Shown: positions 28,714 to 37,424 of the stretch, one piece after another
Layout: each line of letters opens with the position of its first letter
How positions within the stretch are numbered: the stretch's first letter is position 1
NCBI RefSeq assembly: GCF_024347395.1
Contig: NZ_AP025472.1
Location: 1,550,001 to 1,614,000 of the forward strand
Origin: Vibrio cortegadensis
GTDB taxonomy: Bacteria; Pseudomonadota; Gammaproteobacteria; Enterobacterales; Vibrionaceae
DNA: 64,000 nucleotides
Direction of reading: 5' to 3'
Position numbers and translations under genes: made by a program
Notes under the pieces: model-generated
Told to the model about the DNA's origin: nothing
What the model saw: the letters and a program-made list of their open reading frames with translations, nothing else
Database searches by the model: none

Positions 28714-30141
28714 TTATGCCGGGTGAACGATAGCTTTAAGGCTATCTTTCGGTGCAGTGATGGTTTTGTACGCGTTGTATGCAAGTAAGAACATACCAGT
28801 TAGGAAGATAAATCCACCTAAGAAACGTACGAAGTAGAATGGGTAAGACGCTTGTACTGATTCAACAAAGCTATAAGTCAATGTGCCATCAGAGTTAACT
28901 GCACGCCACATCAAACCTTGCATAACACCAGAAATCCACATTGCTACGATGTAAAGAACAGTACCAATTGTTGCTAACCAGAAGTGAGCGTTGATTAGGC
29001 TTACAGAGTACATACGTTCTTGACCAAACAGGCGAGGGATCAAGTGGTATACAGAACCAATTGAAACCATAGCAACCCAACCTAATGCACCAGAATGCAC
29101 GTGGCCGATCGTCCAGTCAGTGTAATGTGATAATGCGTTTACTGTCTTAATAGACATCATCGGACCTTCAAAAGTCGACATGCCGTAGAAAGAGAGTGAA
29201 ACGATTAAGAAACGTAGAATAGGATCGTAACGAAGTTTATGCCATGCACCAGATAGGGTCATAATACCGTTGATCATACCACCCCAAGATGGAGCGAACA
29301 GAACAAGCGACATTACCATACCGATAGACTGAGTCCAATCAGGTAGGGCTGTGTAATGAAGGTGGTGAGGACCAGCCCAAATATACAGAGATACTAAAGC
29401 CCAAAAGTGAACAATTGATAAACGGTAAGAGTAAACAGGGCGTTCTGCTTGCTTAGGGACAAAGTAATACATCATTCCTAAGAAGCCAGCTGTAAGTAAG
29501 AAACCTACGGCGTTGTGTCCATACCACCACTGTATCATCGCATCTACTGCACCAGAATAAATCGAATAAGATTTACCCAAAGAGACAGGGATTGCCATGC
29601 TGTTCACAATATGAAGTACTGCGACAGTGAGGATAAAGGCTCCAAAGAACCAGTTAGCTACGTATATGTGTGATGTTGTACGCTTTATCAATGTTCCAAA
29701 GAACACGATGGCATAAGCAACCCATACAAGTGTTATAGCAATATCAATAGGCCATTCTAGTTCTGCGTACTCTTTGCCAGAGGTGTAACCCAAAGGTAAA
29801 GATATTGCAGCGGCTAAAATTATGGCTTGCCATCCCCAAAAAGTGAATGGAACCAGAGGGCCCCCAAATAGACGCGTCTGACAGGTACGCTGAACAACAT
29901 AATATGATGTTGCAAACAGGGCACTTGTACCGAACGCAAAAATAACCGCATTAGTATGCAGGGGACGTAAGCGACTATACGTCAACCACGGCGTATCAAA
30001 GTTCAGCTGTGGCCAAACTAATTGAGCGGCAATCAAAACACCAACAGCCATACCGACAATACCCCAGAGAATAGTAACTAAGGTAAACTGACGAACGACT
30101 GTATAGTTGTAGTTTTGTTCAAGCTGCTTTTCTTGGCTCAT
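28714..30141 (-). CDS. ccoN: cbb3 cytochrome oxidase catalytic subunit CcoN
   Basis: This 475-residue haem-copper oxidase of the high-affinity C family has twelve hydrophobic segments. Histidines in 'RLRPLHTNAVIFAFG', 'WWYGHNAVGFLLTAGFLG' and 'GPHHLHYTALPDW' are haem and CuB ligands, and 'WTIGHVHSGALGW' carries the C-terminal ligand pair. It reduces oxygen to water at low oxygen. The start at 30141 has GGAAG at good spacing; the ATG two codons upstream is too close to it. The upstream region (30148-30396) must hold the promoter, but I found no convincing FNR box there. Confidence 0.96.
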   Translation of the reverse strand: MSQEKQLEQNYNYTVVRQFTLVTILWGIVGMAVGVLIAAQLVWPQLNFDTPWLTYSRLRPLHTNAVIFAFGTSALFATSYYVVQRTCQTRLFGGPLVPFTFWGWQAIILAAAISLPLGYTSGKEYAELEWPIDIAITLVWVAYAIVFFGTLIKRTTSHIYVANWFFGAFILTVAVLHIVNSMAIPVSLGKSYSIYSGAVDAMIQWWYGHNAVGFLLTAGFLGMMYYFVPKQAERPVYSYRLSIVHFWALVSLYIWAGPHHLHYTALPDWTQSIGMVMSLVLFAPSWGGMINGIMTLSGAWHKLRYDPILRFLIVSLSFYGMSTFEGPMMSIKTVNALSHYTDWTIGHVHSGALGWVAMVSIGSVYHLIPRLFGQERMYSVSLINAHFWLATIGTVLYIVAMWISGVMQGLMWRAVNSDGTLTYSFVESVQASYPFYFVRFLGGFIFLTGMFLLAYNAYKTITAPKDSLKAIVHPA

Positions 30142-30396
30142 TTGCATGCTTCCAATTTCTAATTAACTACACTTTACTTCCAACACGACAAATGTCGTAA
30201 TGCCCCCCAATCGACAAGAAAACAGTACTTATTCAGAACTTTATGTTTACTTACTAATTTTAAAAAAAGAGGCATTTTCAACGCAACACTATACGTGAAT
30301 TAACAATTCAATGACAGAGTAGTAACCTTACCTGTGGTCTGGATTTATGCTTTTATTTAAAAACTTTGAAGTTTGTTGCAAGGAGAGAGAGTAAAA

Positions 30397-30753
30397 ATGG
30401 CAGCTCAAAAGCTAACGAAAGGTAGATTAGTTCAAATAATCATCATGTTAAGTCTTCTAATCGTCGCATTCACATGGCGTACAATTAACTATAAAGATGA
30501 GAAAAACATCACATGTAAACTTGGAGAAACTTGCGAGTTTCAGATCAATGAAACAAATTTATTGGTTACAAATCACTCTACAGGTATCACTCTAAATACA
30601 CCCGAAAATTTAACAATTAAGGCAAAAATAATCGAGGGCTCCGGGAATATTGTTCAACATGATAAAAAGCTCATCATTACTAAGCAAAGTAATAACGTTA
30701 AATTAAAAATATCGTCAGAAAATGAGATTGTTTACTTAGCGCTGTTAAATTAA
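30397..30753 (+). CDS. Membrane-anchored periplasmic protein of unknown function
   Basis: This 118-residue protein has a single N-terminal membrane helix (about residues 11-28) and a periplasmic beta-rich domain containing two cysteines ('ITCKLGETCEFQI') that could form a disulfide. The start at 30397 has AAGGAGAGAGAG just upstream; the longer frame from 30373 would start inside this ribosome site. It lies divergently from ccoN. I do not recognise a family. Conservation beside the cbb3 operon would suggest a link with it, but that is inference. Confidence 0.7.
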   Translation: MAAQKLTKGRLVQIIIMLSLLIVAFTWRTINYKDEKNITCKLGETCEFQINETNLLVTNHSTGITLNTPENLTIKAKIIEGSGNIVQHDKKLIITKQSNNVKLKISSENEIVYLALLN

Positions 30754-30833
30754 TATTACCAGTATTATTGTAAATAACACCGATATTGCTCCTCAGATAC
30801 CGTTAAACAGGTATAACGCTTACTCTTTACTAT

Positions 30834-32039
30834 GTGAAACAAATCATGCAATTTATCTCTCTGACATCCAATAATACAGATGAACGAAATGTCGCTTTAG
30901 AGTTTAAGCAGCAACTCAAAACAACAAATATCAGCAGCTTGATTTGTTACTACACTGAAGAGTATTGTTCAGAATTATTATCACAACATTTGGTCGAAGC
31001 ATTTCCGAATATACCGATCCAAGGCTGCAGTTCTTGCCAAGGTATTATGACGGAAAAAGGCTATCATTCAGGGCCGGTGGTCGGCATATTAGCCATCTCT
31101 GACTTAGGTATAAACGCCTACGGGACAGGTTTATCTCATTACTCAGATGATAGAGAAAATATTGATTCCGCCATTGCTCAAGCATTAGATGAGGCAATGT
31201 TAAGTGCCGACCGAATCGGTGAAGTGCCGAGTTTAATCATTCTCCATGCTACGCCAGGTGATGAAGAGAGAATGATTGCTTGTATTGATAAGAAATTCGG
31301 AACACTCGTTGCAATCATTGGAGGAAGTGCGGCTGATAACACAATTGACGGGAAGTGGTCTATTTTCAACGAAAAATCACATTGCCAATCAGGTGTCAGC
31401 GTCACTCTCGTCTATTCATCTCAATCAATTTTCACCTCATTCAGTGCCGGGCATTCAGCCACCGAATACCAAGGTACAATCACGAAGGCCCGTGGTCGAG
31501 AGCTACTAGAAATCGATCACAAACCCGCTTTAGAAGTCTACCATTATTGGACAGATCATCATCTAGGCAATTTAACTTCTGATGGTTACTTATTCGACAA
31601 GGCCACTATTTACCCATTAGGTAGAATCGCAGGATATATTTACGAACAGCCTTATTACAAACTATCACATCCAATAAGGGAGACACCATCTCAAGGAATC
31701 GAGCTTTTTACTTCAATCCAAGAAGGTGAGAAGATTTACCTTATGGTTGGAAACAAAACACATCTTATCGGCCGAGCCGCACGAGTTGTTAATTCCGCTT
31801 ATAATCAAAAACTTGAAGATATGGAAAGGCTTGGTGGTATCAATATTTTTTGCGCCGGACCTATGCTTCACTTAAGGCAAGATATCGACGCCGTTTGTGA
31901 TCAGATAAACACCGCCTTAGACGGTAAGCCATTCATCTGTCCTTTTACATTTGGTGAGCAAGGGCGCTTCATAGGTGGTGAAAACGGGCATGGTAACCTA
32001 ATGATTTCATCAGCCGTATTTCACAAAGTTACAGGGTAA
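30834..32039 (+). CDS. FIST-domain sensor protein
   Basis: This protein of 397-401 residues has a FIST N domain ('IPIQGCSSCQGIMTEKGYHSGPVVGILAI' region, roughly residues 45-90, and 'LVAIIGGSAADN' near 158) followed by a FIST C domain ('IDHKPALEVYHYW', 'NIFCAGPMLHLRQDI', 'CPFTFGEQGRFIGG'). FIST proteins are thought to be sensory input modules for small ligands. No signal peptide is seen. The start is uncertain: GTG at 30834 or ATG at 30846, neither with a good ribosome site. It ends 2 bp before a hybrid histidine kinase, its likely partner. Confidence 0.85.
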   Translation: MKQIMQFISLTSNNTDERNVALEFKQQLKTTNISSLICYYTEEYCSELLSQHLVEAFPNIPIQGCSSCQGIMTEKGYHSGPVVGILAISDLGINAYGTGLSHYSDDRENIDSAIAQALDEAMLSADRIGEVPSLIILHATPGDEERMIACIDKKFGTLVAIIGGSAADNTIDGKWSIFNEKSHCQSGVSVTLVYSSQSIFTSFSAGHSATEYQGTITKARGRELLEIDHKPALEVYHYWTDHHLGNLTSDGYLFDKATIYPLGRIAGYIYEQPYYKLSHPIRETPSQGIELFTSIQEGEKIYLMVGNKTHLIGRAARVVNSAYNQKLEDMERLGGINIFCAGPMLHLRQDIDAVCDQINTALDGKPFICPFTFGEQGRFIGGENGHGNLMISSAVFHKVTG

Positions 32040-32041
32040 TT

Positions 32042-33775
32042 ATGGACGCTTGCGATAAAGAACAACTGCAAGAAGTGCTTTTAGAACTCAAGCACAGTCA
32101 TGAAAGGGAAAAAAGACTTTCCGACGAAAATAGAGCGATTCTAGACGCTATTTCAGCCATGAGTGGTGCAGACAACCGCCAACAAATCTTTTTAGGTTTA
32201 CAAACGGCATTAAGCAAATACATCGATGTCGAAGATTTTATTGTCATATCGCGTTCAAACGACACTCATGCATTTGAAACATTACTGACCACAAATGCCG
32301 CTTTCAGAAATATTGCTTGGAACAAAGACAAAAAATTCACTCGCGTACTTAATGGCGAGTGTATTATCTTATTTGAGCCCGCAACTCTAGATGAATTTAT
32401 ATCTCTTAACTGTGTCATTCGAGAAGAGGTCAAATCTGTTTTAATGACCGGTATTAATGCTGAAGTTACGCAGTCCGTTCTGCTTTTGATCGGAAGAAGA
32501 AAAGGGCAGTTCAGTTTAGAAGATAAACAAACACTCATTCGATTTAGCCCATTGATAGAACGAGCTATTATCGATATTGAGAATAAAGAAAAGTTAAATA
32601 ATCTAGTAGAAGCAAGAACTCGAGCTCTAACGAAAGCTCAACAAGACGCGATCAAAGCAAACAATGCCAAGTCCGAGTTTTTGGCAATGATGAGCCACGA
32701 AATTAGAACACCACTAAACTCAGTTCTCGGCATGCTTGATATTATGAAGCAGACTCAAATTAATGCTCAACAGCTAGGAATTCTAACTCAAATGGAATCC
32801 TCCGCAGAACTTCTCCTCGCTATTATCAGTGACATTCTTGATGTTTCCAAGATTGAATCCGGCAGTTTTTCTCTTAATAAACAATGGATTAATATTAATG
32901 ACACTGTCACTTTTGTAATTAGTCAATTACAGAATATAGCAGACAAAAAAGGGTTGAAGCTTAGTACATCTAATCTTATTGATACGAAAAAACTACACTT
33001 GATTGATTCAACTAGATTATCTCAAATCCTATTCAACATCGTAGGTAATGCCATCAAGTTTACTCCTGACGGCTCTGTCGATATATCATTAAACATCAAC
33101 GAGAATAATCAACTCATCATAAAAGTCATCGATACAGGTATTGGTATTCAACAGAAAAAACTACCATTCCTGTTCAACCCATTCCATCAAGCAGACAGCT
33201 CGATTACCCGTCGATTTGGTGGAACAGGATTAGGTTTAGCGATTACTAAGCATTTGGTTCAGCTGATGGATGGAAAAATCTCCGTTGAAAGCAAGTTGGG
33301 CAAAGGAAGTAAATTCACGATTTCAATTCCGGTTCTTTCTAAGTGTAATGACGAGTCTCAAGAAGATAACAACACACCAATAGAGAGCCCAAGTCTTAAT
33401 ATTCTCGTAGTCGAAGATACTCACACAAACCAAATGGTGATAAAGCTTCTGTTAAGCAGATTAGGTCACACTGTAACAATCGCAAGTAATGGGCTAGAAG
33501 CCTACGAGTATATTCAAAAGCACCATCAACACTTAGATCTGGTATTTATGGACATTTCAATGCCAGTGATGGACGGCTTGGCTGCAACGAAAGTAATTCG
33601 CTCGCAAGGGATTACCATTCCGATCATTGCGCTGACAGCCCACGCGATGGAAAACGATAAACATGAATGTTTCAGAGTTGGTATGAATGATTTTATAACG
33701 AAGCCTGTAAGATCATCAGACATAGAAGCAGTTCTTCATCAATTAACAGCAAAGCTACCTCAAGAACATAATTAG
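32042..33775 (+). CDS. Cytoplasmic hybrid histidine kinase with receiver domain
   Basis: In this 577-residue protein, residues 1-45 form a coiled coil, about 45-180 a GAF-like domain and about 185-205 a second coiled coil. The HisKA domain carries the phospho-accepting His219 ('MMSHEIRTPLNS'). The HATPase domain follows with 'NAIKFTPDG', 'DTGIGI' and 'GGTGLGLAIT'. A receiver domain from about residue 450 has Asp504 in 'FMDISMPVMDG'. No membrane segments are present, so input probably comes from the adjacent FIST protein. No output domain is fused; a separate phosphotransfer protein or diguanylate enzyme could be downstream. It is the last host gene before dif. Confidence 0.92.
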   Translation: MDACDKEQLQEVLLELKHSHEREKRLSDENRAILDAISAMSGADNRQQIFLGLQTALSKYIDVEDFIVISRSNDTHAFETLLTTNAAFRNIAWNKDKKFTRVLNGECIILFEPATLDEFISLNCVIREEVKSVLMTGINAEVTQSVLLLIGRRKGQFSLEDKQTLIRFSPLIERAIIDIENKEKLNNLVEARTRALTKAQQDAIKANNAKSEFLAMMSHEIRTPLNSVLGMLDIMKQTQINAQQLGILTQMESSAELLLAIISDILDVSKIESGSFSLNKQWININDTVTFVISQLQNIADKKGLKLSTSNLIDTKKLHLIDSTRLSQILFNIVGNAIKFTPDGSVDISLNINENNQLIIKVIDTGIGIQQKKLPFLFNPFHQADSSITRRFGGTGLGLAITKHLVQLMDGKISVESKLGKGSKFTISIPVLSKCNDESQEDNNTPIESPSLNILVVEDTHTNQMVIKLLLSRLGHTVTIASNGLEAYEYIQKHHQHLDLVFMDISMPVMDGLAATKVIRSQGITIPIIALTAHAMENDKHECFRVGMNDFITKPVRSSDIEAVLHQLTAKLPQEHN

Positions 33776-33820
33776 ACGTAAGTCTTTAAAACTTGATACT
33801 AAGAAAGTAAACAAGTTACT

Positions 33821-33868
33821 CCTAATAACTATATTCAGAATCGAAGATTAAGATATATAGTTATTAGG
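33821..33868 (+). terminator. Long perfect inverted repeat after the hybrid kinase gene
   Basis: CCTAATAACTATAT and ATATAGTTATTAGG form a 14-bp A+T-rich perfect stem around a 20-base loop, followed by TATTTTAT. It may end the FIST/kinase operon, although the low G+C stem makes it a weak terminator; a protein-binding site is another possibility. From here to dif at 33976 I see nothing else. Confidence 0.45.
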
Positions 33869-33975
33869 TATTTTATGGTAAATAGCGTTATTGTTAAATA
33901 GCATTTCAAGGTGAGAAGCGCAGAGACGCAAGGATAGTGGAAGTGTTTAAGTTAGATGGCACATCAACAATTGCA

Positions 33976-34003
33976 ATTTAACATAATACACATAATACGC
34001 ACC
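33976..34003 (+). other. Chromosome I dif site (XerCD recombination site), left junction of the integrated elements
   Basis: On the plus strand the order is ATTTAACATAA (XerD arm, 33976-33986), TACACA (centre), then TAATACGCACC (XerC arm, 33993-34003). The reverse complement agrees with E. coli dif and V. cholerae dif1 at nearly all arm positions. XerC and XerD resolve chromosome dimers here. It is also the left border of a tandem array of integrated viruses; the bases right of the XerC arm belong to the inovirus. Confidence 0.93.
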
Positions 34004-34355
34004 GAGATAGCGGAGATGATTCGGCCTCAAACGCTGCTAAACTTAGTACCAATGTCCCACAAGCCATTGAAATTCCAGACAATCCAAGACCTTCAAACTT
34101 TTTTGAAATTTGACTCCACAACGCCTGTTCCTCTGTTGTCTTTGCACGATCTGCTGCTAGACCAATTAGAACCTTTTCTTTATCTTCGCCAATTTGATCA
34201 GCGATAAAAAGTGCTTTGTTTTCCTTAAGATAGCTTCGACCTTTCCTGATTTCAGTAATCATTTGCGGACTAAGTCCAAGTTCATGAGCAATTTGCTTAT
34301 CTTGAACAAACTTCATGTGCTCTTTGTATGCATCTAGCAGATTCGAAGTGTACAT
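33978..34355 (-). CDS. Inovirus repressor, Cro/CI-like (DUF3693 type), stop codon inside dif
   Basis: This 125-residue protein has an N-terminal helix-turn-helix: 'DKQIAHELGLSPQMITEIRKGRSYL' spans residues 19-43. It resembles DUF3693 repressor-like proteins of Vibrio filamentous phages and also the protein at 56159. It is divergent from the phage genes, like RstR of CTX phage. Its last seven codons and its stop (CVLCVLC, stop) are read from dif itself, so the C-terminus is created by integration. In the excised circle the frame would run on for 30 more codons into the phage's other end. Repetitive TACAG/CTGTA motifs upstream are candidate operators. Confidence 0.78.
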   Translation of the reverse strand: MYTSNLLDAYKEHMKFVQDKQIAHELGLSPQMITEIRKGRSYLKENKALFIADQIGEDKEKVLIGLAADRAKTTEEQALWSQISKKFEGLGLSGISMACGTLVLSLAAFEAESSPLSRCVLCVLC

Positions 34356-34400
34356 TTTGAAAATCCTCTTCCTGTCTTATCCCTTTATTGTAGCCGATTA

Positions 34401-34466
34401 CTACAGTAAATCTTGTATTTACAGCACAGAGATTCCTGTATTAAATGACTACAGAAATTACTGTAT
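34401..34466. promoter_or_regulatory. Candidate repressor operators and divergent promoter region of the inovirus
   Basis: Four related half-sites occur in 65 bp: CTACAGTAAAT (34401-34411), ATTTACAG (34417-34424), CTGTA (34436-34440) with ACTACAG (34448-34454), and TTACTGTA (34458-34465). They form imperfect inverted pairs between the repressor gene and the rightward phage genes, where RstR-type repressors bind. The rest of 34356-34590 holds no convincing gene. Confidence 0.55.
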
Positions 34467-34590
34467 TACACCCATTCGGTTTAAAGATTACTTCTCTCTA
34501 GGCCGTTTGGGTTCTCTTTTGACTGCCTTGGGCGTTTAGCCCTTGAAGCTTGCGCTCTCGGTGGTCACTCAACTGTTCAAGGTGGTTGTA

Positions 34591-34953
34591 ATGGAAATTA
34601 AAGTAAACCCTCATAATTCAGAAATTAAACATTTGGTTCATGGTGATATTAAATTCGATTACTTACCGATTTCTGGTTTTGCTATTTTTCTTACTTTTTT
34701 TGAATCGACTGTTTCCACTTACATCAATCTTCCTCTAAACCCTAAAACGCTTGATGTTGTTCCTACTACAGATTGGCACTCTGACGGCCTCAATAGAATT
34801 CCTGCTGTTTCTTGTAATTTTGATAATGAATTTAAGGTGATTTTAGAAACACATTCGGATTACTTAGTTTTCTGTCAGTTCTTTGGTGTTGAGCCTCTTC
34901 CGCTTATCTCTGACCATTTCCATCTCTTTAATGCTAATGCGTTGGAGGCTTAA
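34591..34953 (+). CDS. Small inovirus protein of unknown function
   Basis: This protein of about 120 residues has no signal peptide or clear membrane helix. The start at 34591 (MEIKVNPH) is chosen because AAGGTGG lies about 10 bp upstream; the reading frame is open for 16 more codons. It is the first gene after the control region and lies 2 bp before the next gene. Position suggests an early replication or regulatory accessory. I do not recognise a family. Confidence 0.6.
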   Translation: MEIKVNPHNSEIKHLVHGDIKFDYLPISGFAIFLTFFESTVSTYINLPLNPKTLDVVPTTDWHSDGLNRIPAVSCNFDNEFKVILETHSDYLVFCQFFGVEPLPLISDHFHLFNANALEA

Positions 34954-34955
34954 TC

Positions 34956-35195
34956 ATGGAAAACGTAATCCTTACCCCTGCTGATATTGATGCGATTGTC
35001 GAAGGCTTAACTGTTTTAGGAATTATTGTCACACTATCAGCAATGATGTTATTTCATGTGGCTAGGTTTTCTTTTGATTGCTTCATTCGAATGAGCATCA
35101 AAGAAGATATTGAACGTTTAAAACAAGTGCGTAGTGATTTATTAGCTGAAGTTACAGTTCTTCACACTCCTAATTCTAAATTGGATTCGGAGTAA
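34956..35195 (+). CDS. Small single-helix membrane protein of the inovirus
   Basis: This 79-residue protein has one hydrophobic helix (about residues 17-38) followed by a charged, probably coiled-coil tail ('SIKEDIERLKQVRSDLLAEV'). It is packed between neighbouring small genes (2 and 3 bp gaps). The function is unknown. Confidence 0.6.
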   Translation: MENVILTPADIDAIVEGLTVLGIIVTLSAMMLFHVARFSFDCFIRMSIKEDIERLKQVRSDLLAEVTVLHTPNSKLDSE

Positions 35196-35198
35196 ATC

Positions 35199-35420
35199 AT
35201 GACTAGCCCTTATGCGAACGGTGAAATCTACTACGACAACGAACCTAACGTTGGTGTGAATGCCTATTTCTCATGGGGGCATCATTTCTTTGCGTGTATG
35301 TCTGACTTCCGCGCTCACGTTGAACTGTCTCAAGCTCCAAACAGCTATGAACTGATTGAAATCACCGACGATAACTATCGTTCACTTTGTCGAATTGGAG
35401 TGTTTGCTCATGTCTGCTGA
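35199..35420 (+). CDS. Small inovirus protein overlapping the replication gene
   Basis: This 73-residue soluble protein is rich in aromatic residues. Its end overlaps the start of the replication initiator by 11 bp, which suggests translational coupling. No family is recognised. Confidence 0.58.
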   Translation: MTSPYANGEIYYDNEPNVGVNAYFSWGHHFFACMSDFRAHVELSQAPNSYELIEITDDNYRSLCRIGVFAHVC

Positions 35421-36570
35421 TAAATTCGATAAATCCATTCGAGCGGTTAAGCCTTACAAGCCACGCGATAAGCATCAATTCAAAGTTGATCACAAAGCAT
35501 TAAGTGACACTGTGACACCTGTTTTTATTGACCACTTAGCATGGTCGATGCCGATACGTTCACTTTCTTATTTGGATGGCGCTCTAGATAAAGATTATGT
35601 CCCTTACATGATGCCTGTCTTCCATCAACCGAAAGGTTTAACGGCTGAACAACAAAACGAATACGTAAAACGTTATCAGCAAGAATTCTATTTTCGAATG
35701 AATGTGTGCTTTGAATTGTTCATGCAAAAAGAGTTTGGAATGTTCCTTTCTCCTATGCGTGGCCGTGGTCTTCATGGTTATGAGGATTCAATGACTATCT
35801 TTGACATCACCAGAACGCATGAACTTGGTTTTGTGGGAATCGGTGGTAACAACGACACCATATACATTCAGATTAATGGTACTGGTTGCCAATACCTTTT
35901 TAATAAGACTACGCCAGCTCGTGTTCATTGGTTACTGACTGAGATTTTTGTAGTGCCTTCCCTATCCCGCCTTGATTTGGCTGTGGATGATTTCACTGGG
36001 AATTTCGACGCTAAATACGCTGAACGCTGTTGGTATGAAAAAGCTTTTAAATCTTCGCCTGACGCTCGTCGCCAAGGTTCAATGACACCTCACGTTAAAT
36101 ATAACGATGGTGGTTCACTGGATGAGGAAGCCACTTTAATCGGTAGCCGTTCTTCTACTCGCTACTGGCGTATCTATAACAAAAAGTTCGAAAGAAAAAT
36201 TACTGACCCTGATGTGGTTTGGTATCGGAATGAAGTGGAGCTTAAAAAAATCTCCGTCGATTTTCTCTCTGACATATCAGCGTCGTTCGCGGGTCTTTGT
36301 GACTTCGCGGCCTCTATCGAACCGACACCACCCAAACGTCACGACACCATAAAGAAAAAAGCGATTTTGGACATTATGGGGAAAGTGGCGTGGGCAAGAA
36401 AGCAATGCGGAAAAACCCTTTCAGAAGTTATCGACTTTTATAACGGTGACTTAGAAAAAGCGTTTGGTCACTTAGTGCCTGACAAATACAAGACAAGAAC
36501 GATTGATATGCCAGACGTTCATAAATCATTGGTTCAAGCGCATCTAGGCATAATCGACGCCCCTTTTTAA
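35410..36570 (+). CDS. Replication initiation factor of the inovirus (RstA-like)
   Basis: This 386-residue protein of the Rep_trans/replication-initiation-factor family nicks the double-stranded origin to start rolling-circle replication. Conserved-looking features are 'RGRGLHGYEDSMTIFD' near residue 118, 'VPSLSRLDLAVDDFTG' near residue 180 with the acidic Asp residues, and 'STRYWRIYNKKFERK', which carries tyrosines suitable for DNA linkage, near residue 250. The start at 35410 has GGAG 9 bp upstream; the longer frame from 35356 runs through the previous gene. It is the counterpart of RstA in CTX phage and pII in M13. Confidence 0.85.
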   Translation: MSADKFDKSIRAVKPYKPRDKHQFKVDHKALSDTVTPVFIDHLAWSMPIRSLSYLDGALDKDYVPYMMPVFHQPKGLTAEQQNEYVKRYQQEFYFRMNVCFELFMQKEFGMFLSPMRGRGLHGYEDSMTIFDITRTHELGFVGIGGNNDTIYIQINGTGCQYLFNKTTPARVHWLLTEIFVVPSLSRLDLAVDDFTGNFDAKYAERCWYEKAFKSSPDARRQGSMTPHVKYNDGGSLDEEATLIGSRSSTRYWRIYNKKFERKITDPDVVWYRNEVELKKISVDFLSDISASFAGLCDFAASIEPTPPKRHDTIKKKAILDIMGKVAWARKQCGKTLSEVIDFYNGDLEKAFGHLVPDKYKTRTIDMPDVHKSLVQAHLGIIDAPF

Positions 36571-36585
36571 TCGGAGAAACACACT

Positions 36586-36963
36586 ATGAGTACAGCAACT
36601 GCCTTTTTCGTACATGGCATTAAACACACTATCTTCAAGAACTCGGGCAATGCATCGGCTTCCATCTACGTTGGCCGCGCATTGAAAGACTTTTCAAACG
36701 ACAACATGGAAATCAAAGCGGCGGGTTACTTTGACAGTATTGAAGAATTTGAAAAGAACCGCTTTAAACATTTGGCTATTGAGGAAGTTTACGCTGAGAA
36801 AGTGATTAACAGCCGCGCTTTCGTCCCTTATCAGCAATATGAATTACGCACTGCGCCTATGCCTGATAACCCAATGCAATCGCACGTTGTTGAGATTATT
36901 CCTGTTGATGCAGAAGTTAAAAAGCACTTCATGGAATCCATGAAACAAACACCAACTAAATAA
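36586..36963 (+). CDS. Inovirus single-stranded DNA-binding protein (RstB/DUF1293-like)
   Basis: This 125-residue protein lies directly after the replication initiator, where filamentous vibriophages encode the ssDNA-binding protein equivalent to M13 pV and CTX RstB. The pattern 'SASIYVGRALKD' and the C-terminal 'PMQSHVVEIIPVDAEVKKHF' resemble the DUF1293 group. It would coat new plus strands and switch replication to virion production. The assignment rests on position and weak similarity. Confidence 0.7.
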   Translation: MSTATAFFVHGIKHTIFKNSGNASASIYVGRALKDFSNDNMEIKAAGYFDSIEEFEKNRFKHLAIEEVYAEKVINSRAFVPYQQYELRTAPMPDNPMQSHVVEIIPVDAEVKKHFMESMKQTPTK

Positions 36964-36984
36964 AATTCACATTGGGAGCTAATT

Positions 36985-37206
36985 ATGATTTGTGCAAAGG
37001 TTGTTTCTAACACTCTTCAAGTTATTGATTTAGCTCCCGGTGAAGCTTGCCAATTCGTGACTCTGTTACAGCAGTCTGATTTTGCAAACCCTGAAGCGTT
37101 TCTTACAAAAGAGATTGTTTTTACTTTGCTTTCTGCGGCTGCTGGCGTTTATGGATTGGTTTTTGTGATTGATATATCACTTCGTCAACTTGGTTTTAGA
37201 GGATAA
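36985..37206 (+). CDS. Small membrane protein before the major coat gene
   Basis: This 73-residue protein has one C-terminal hydrophobic helix (about residues 46-66). It lies 21 bp after the ssDNA-binding protein gene and 4 bp before the major coat gene. In vibriophages of this type, small single-helix proteins in this position may be minor coat proteins. It is not recognised beyond that. Confidence 0.6.
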   Translation: MICAKVVSNTLQVIDLAPGEACQFVTLLQQSDFANPEAFLTKEIVFTLLSAAAGVYGLVFVIDISLRQLGFRG

Positions 37207-37210
37207 AACT

Positions 37211-37408
37211 ATGAAAAAACTACTTGTAGGTGTTGCACTTACTGCCGTTGCATCAACTCCAGCTTTTGCGGCTATTGATGTTTCTGCTGCGACTACAGCT
37301 ATCACTACTGATGGTACTGCGGCAGTTAGCTCAATCGGTCAGGCTTTAATCGGTCTAGCTGGTGTTGCTGTTGTCTTTAAATGGGCTAAAGGTTCAATTT
37401 TCGGTTAA
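37211..37408 (+). CDS. Major coat protein (pVIII-like)
   Basis: This 65-residue protein has a signal peptide (residues 1-20, 'LTAVASTPAFA'). The mature part is about 45 residues: an acidic/amphipathic N-terminus ('IDVSAATTAITTDGTAAVSS'), a hydrophobic membrane helix ('ALIGLAGVAVVF') and a basic end ('KWAKGSIFG') that would face the DNA. This is the classic design of filamentous phage coat protein. The ATG at 37211 is preferred over the longer frame because it begins directly with the signal peptide. A strong terminator follows, as after M13 gene VIII. Confidence 0.92.
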   Translation: MKKLLVGVALTAVASTPAFAAIDVSAATTAITTDGTAAVSSIGQALIGLAGVAVVFKWAKGSIFG

Positions 37409-37424
37409 ACCTTTATGTGAAATC

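Noticed and set aside
30148..30396. FNR box in front of ccoN
   Set aside because: Control by FNR would be expected, but no sequence there fits TTGAT-N4-ATCAA well enough; the TGAATT/AATTCA dyad near 30296 has the wrong bases and spacing.
33956..34207. Plus-strand frame over dif and the repressor gene
   Set aside because: It runs antisense to the repressor, starts in the dif flank and has no ribosome site or family resemblance; it is a shadow frame.
34315..34539. Plus-strand frame upstream of the inovirus genes
   Set aside because: It covers the repressor start and the operator-like repeats, with no plausible protein features; the region is better explained as control DNA.
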